Of a stretch of 64,000 nt of DNA, positions 1 to 64,000 are shown one piece after another. The stretch spans positions 44,102,556-44,166,555 of the forward strand of contig CM057006.1 of the NCBI GenBank assembly GCA_029891345.1. Direction: 5' to 3'. Position 1 is the first letter of the stretch. Each line of letters begins with the position of its first letter. Source of the stretch: Dryococelus australis. Its lineage: Eukaryota > Arthropoda > Insecta > Phasmatodea > Phasmatidae. A program made the translations under genes and the position numbers. The notes below the pieces were generated by a model, which saw only the letters and a list, made by a program, of their open reading frames with translations, did no database searches and had not been told where the DNA came from.

Positions 1-906
1 ATATAAAACTATAGCCAGGAATGCTAATTGAGTTCATGCACCAAATTTGAGAGATGTATTGAATGTTATCAAATACTAATCAGGATTTCAAGTCTGTGCT
101 GTTTTTAAAACATTTTATAGAACAGTCTGAAGCAGGATGTGTCTGTTAGCGAATGATATAAGTCAGAGGCCTTACTTGCGTAGTTTAGGATAAAGACATG
201 GCAGCATACCAGACAATGTGCAGGATTAATGCAAGTATTTTCCAATTGCATCATCAAAGATTCTGACCGAACCTGACGAATTTATTATCCGTATACCCTC
301 GGCACACCTCTATGACATAAAACGGGCACCACCCCAACACCAGTGGCTTATCCAGGCTTGTGTTCTGGAATGGAGGGGGGGGGGGTGGTGGGGCATTAAT
401 TATAAAATAAAACATATTGTAAAAATTACTATTCTACATGTTACGGCACCACACACACACTATATATATATATATATAGTTGAACAAGTTGCAATCTTGT
501 ATTATTTATACTCTCAGCATGTACCGTTGGTATCTAGAAAACAATAATTTCCACATTTTCAACCTTTTTTTTTTGGGCCACCTGAAAAACTTACTTTTTT
601 ATCCTTAAGTACTTTCCCAAGAACACATCACATATATATTCTTAAAGTGTGGTGGCGTCCCCAGTGACATAACATTCTCAAACATAATAAATGAATAATT
701 AATCACGGGAATGTCACCAACGACCAATATGTATGTAACTGTCAAACAGTGATATAGTAAACTTTCACCAGTCCGTGCCCCGAGACTCTGGGGTACAGAG
801 AAATCCGTGGTGTTTCTGAAGCGATGTGATTTTAAATTATTTTGATGTGCAATGTTGCGCCATACCGCACATGAGCTGTTTCGAAATTTGTGCTGTGCTG
901 CCAAAT

Positions 907-1116
907 GGTTACACTTATATTCTGCAGTTCGCCAGTACACATGGTCATTCGACTATATAGTTTAATAGAAAGGTTCCCAATGAACTGTTCTCAAATGTGA
1001 CTAGTTGGGAACTAGTCACATTTGAGAACTGTTCATTGTGAACCGTTCTTTTGGACTATATAGGTTACAGTCGAATGATCATGCGTACTGGTGAACTCCA
1101 GGGCGCAATTGTAACC
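907..1116. repeat. 210-bp foldback (long hairpin)
   Basis: Two inverted arms of about 100 bp meet at a 3-base loop (1007-1009). The inner 26 bp (981-1006 against 1010-1035) pair with a single mismatch, and the outer parts (around GGTTAC 907 and GTAACC 1111) pair with more mismatches and small indels. It could be a foldback MITE or, if transcribed, a long hairpin RNA. Confidence 0.85.
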
Positions 1117-1128
1117 TCAGTCCATCCG

Positions 1129-1187
1129 AGAACTAGATAGGTCTTTTTCTGTACCTCGGCCCAAGAACTAGATAGGTCTTTATCTGT
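1129..1187 (+). repeat. Two-copy direct repeat, 24-bp unit
   Basis: The 24-bp segment at 1129-1152, starting AGAACTAGATAGG, recurs at 1164-1187 with one mismatch, 35 bp apart. It lies directly beside the foldback arm. Confidence 0.8.
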
Positions 1188-1874
1188 TTCCTCTTTCACA
1201 GTTCCATTTGCCTTCCTCAGAAGAATCTAAGCAAGCTTGAAACGGAAAGAGAAGCAAATAAGTGATGACTGTATATTAATTGATAGACGAAACTACTTAT
1301 TTTTATATAGAAGTAAGATAAATGAATAGTGAAAATATCTTTATTCTGTGTTATCCACACCTATGTTGTATGATATAACACCAAATTACTTTCGATATTG
1401 ATAGTAACGACCTCAACAACATTATAATAGGTTGTGTTCGAGAGACAACCAGGTGTTAAGTTAATTTTTCCAAGTCAGGCTTGTACAAATCCAACAAAAA
1501 TGGTTCCGACACAATGGATTTATTCGTATCAGTATTAGTAACATTTTAACAGAGTTTTAATTACAAAAATAACTTAATTTAAAATGATGCAAATAATGAA
1601 AAAAAGCTTTATCCGACGTATTGAGTGAATTTACTAGAAAAAAACTGGTTTTTCACTTCTTTGTTGCGAGTGTGTAAATTTGACATTATATTAATAAGTG
1701 TGTTTGTGTATTTTACGGTTGTAGCTATACTCGTATTAGTGCGGCTATCGGATGTATTTTATACAAATACGGAAATTTCCGTATGTCTGGCAGCGTCGTA
1801 TTTATAGTGCAAGTGAGTGAGAGGGTTTTACGACACCGTAACAGCGAGGTCTTTAGTGCCAATGAGAATGAAGC

Positions 1875-1990
1875 AAGTTAAATGGACGACACAAACATCC
1901 ATACTGCGATTGGGTTTCGAACCCGGAACCCCTCGTACCACAGACCGGCGTGCAACCTACTACGCAATTGGGGTACCGATAGACGAACGA
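1875..1990 (-). mobile_element. tRNA-derived SINE
   Basis: Read on the - strand it carries a polymerase III A-box-like TTGCGTAGTAGG (1956-1967; 11 of 12 positions fit the consensus) and a B box GGTTCGAAACC (1913-1923) at tRNA-like spacing. The sequence between them reads CACGCCGGTCTGTGGTACGA, a tRNA-like body. A shorter relative sharing CTGTGGTACGAGG is at about 14195-14250. Confidence 0.75.
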
Positions 1991-2640
1991 GGAATTATCT
2001 GAGCATGCGAAGTGATACACCTGGCATAGTTACTGGTACTGAGAGAATGACTGACCAATATCACAAGAAACTATTAATCAAATACGGGCCTGCTAATCCT
2101 TTGCCGGTTGCTAACGACTAACTTTTTCGATCTCTATGAAAACTTGATCCAATTGCGGAAATCCATGGAAATGAAAAAATCCAGTTACAGAATTGAATTT
2201 TTCAAGTCGCGCGATTTTAAAGTCGATCTTGATCGAAATGTGGTGAAAAATAGTTAGAATCCATGTGCTGGATGCAGACTTGTCTGCTTCTTGCGTCGGT
2301 ATGCAACTTTAAGTATCTCCGTTTTTTTTTTTTTTTCATATTTTATTTAATTTTTGTTAAACGCAAGTGCAAATTATGCGTTTAACCCATTGAAACGTGT
2401 ATTTAATCAGCCCCTACTGAATACGAAGAATTTTTGTCGCAGAATGATCTTTCCTTAGTCCGGACTAAAAGAGACTATGAATACGACCCTGATTGTCAAA
2501 GATTTTGAAACATTAACTCCCAACTTCTTAGCTCCGAGGTTGTTACCTTTTTTATATCTCTATGTATTTTAATGGTTGTAAATAGAGTCTTTGGTGGGAG
2601 AAGTGTTTGGAGATTATCAAAATAAATGTGAACTAGAGGG

Positions 2641-63281
<60,641 letters not shown>

Positions 63282-64000
63282 GTAGGTAAATATTCAGCCT
63301 CAAAATACATGCAATGATACTCTTACCTTAATAATGTGATTGAACTACTGTCACAAGTGTAATATTGAAATTTGCATTCATTGGAAATATTTCTGAATTT
63401 TGTCCAATTTCTCTGAACTTTTTAAATTCACTCGTAGGAAAAAAATTTTAAGCATCTAAGAGTGTTAAAAAATGCACGTGAAACTGCACGTTGACATGTC
63501 ACATAACTATTTCAGATGACATGGGCAAGAGATTTGGCAATATGAGCATAGAACAGGTTCTGTGTCAGTGTGATGTAGCACCTCCTTGGGTCTGGTTATG
63601 TTTGTTTGACTTAATTCGGTACAGTGGTTCGGATTTTATGAGCAATTGTGTTTTCAAGGTTACTTAGAAAATTTTGAACGTGTGGCTGTCTCACTAGTAC
63701 TACTATGAGCTGTCGCGTTTAAAGATTTAACCTAGGGAATTTAACCTTGGCACTCGCCTGTCAAGGATGCCGGCTATTAATAATGCGTCGGGTCGTTTGG
63801 TGTTTTTGCATGCTCTGTGTCTTTATCTTTTATGTTATCTATGGTTATTTATGTAACTTGTTCATGAAGTATATAAAGGTTGCAGTTTGTTCGTGCATTT
63901 CATATTGCTCCGTGTCATTAGAGAAGACACATCAATAATGCTTCTTCGGCATTCTCGCACGTCAAGGTATTATCCTAAGAAGGTGTACCTTAATATTTTG
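63282..64000. other. Intron 6, partial
   Basis: Begins with donor GTAGGT and runs off the window. The next WDR74 exon is not reached. The open frame at 63747-63938 is chance. Confidence 0.6.

Larger units (their letters stand above)
1..2640. other. Upstream flank and probable 5' UTR/promoter of WDR74
   Basis: No coding sequence that I can support. The open frames at 605-940 and 1625-2121 look like chance reads through repeats. The region holds a foldback, a short direct repeat and a SINE (listed separately), a G-rich run near 375-390 and a short TA run near 463-478. The WDR74 start site of transcription must lie here or in an upstream non-coding exon, but no TATA box or other core element stands out. 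Confidence 0.6.

Noticed and set aside
605..940. 111-codon - strand open frame
   Set aside because: It runs into the foldback arm, has no domain or coding-like pattern, and is compatible with chance in this composition.

Overview
This is eukaryotic nuclear DNA, AT-rich and dense in repeats, most likely from an insect with a large genome. I infer this from spliced exons in very long introns, insect-type tRNA-derived SINEs, and decayed Copia, Gypsy, pogo, hAT and Harbinger elements. The species cannot be read from the window. Nothing bacterial, viral or CRISPR-like is present.

One host gene runs through almost the whole window on the + strand: the orthologue of WDR74 (yeast Nsa1), a WD40 beta-propeller protein of 60S ribosome assembly. 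I could place six coding exons: 2641-2779, 18299-18530, 37051-37255, 49016-49117, 51331-51431 and 63080-63281. Their intron phases are compatible and they join into 327 codons without a stop. The last roughly 60 residues and the stop codon lie beyond the right edge. Coding sequence is 981 bases in more than 60 kb, so the window is about 98% intron and flank.

Layout: 1-2640, upstream flank with a 210-bp foldback and a SINE. Intron 1 (2780-18298): hairpins, a long TA run, a 1.7-kb repeat copy with a hAT remnant, and a promoter-like block with three identical-type palindromes. Intron 2 (18531-37050): an LTR-flanked element (19476-25349), a foldback, a pogo-type MITE, and a Ty3/Gypsy remnant (27654-35665) whose 5' LTR is split by a Harbinger-type insertion and whose interior holds an inverted second copy of the intron-1 repeat. 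Intron 3 (37256-49015): a nearly complete but dead Ty1/Copia element on the - strand (37538-42146), a TATA-bearing retroelement-like block, a tRNA-like tandem, and a block rich in nuclear-receptor-like and GATGGC motifs. Intron 4 (49118-51330): a possible antisense exon of a cysteine-bearing protein. Intron 5 (51432-63079): a SINE-like segment, GC-richer repeat debris, a TIR element with TA target duplication, and a broken pogo/Tigger-like transposase.

No new multi-gene system is visible. The most useful results are the exon structure of WDR74, including its hidden first exon, the nested transposon history that can be read against an in-window empty site, and several unexplained palindromic or motif clusters.
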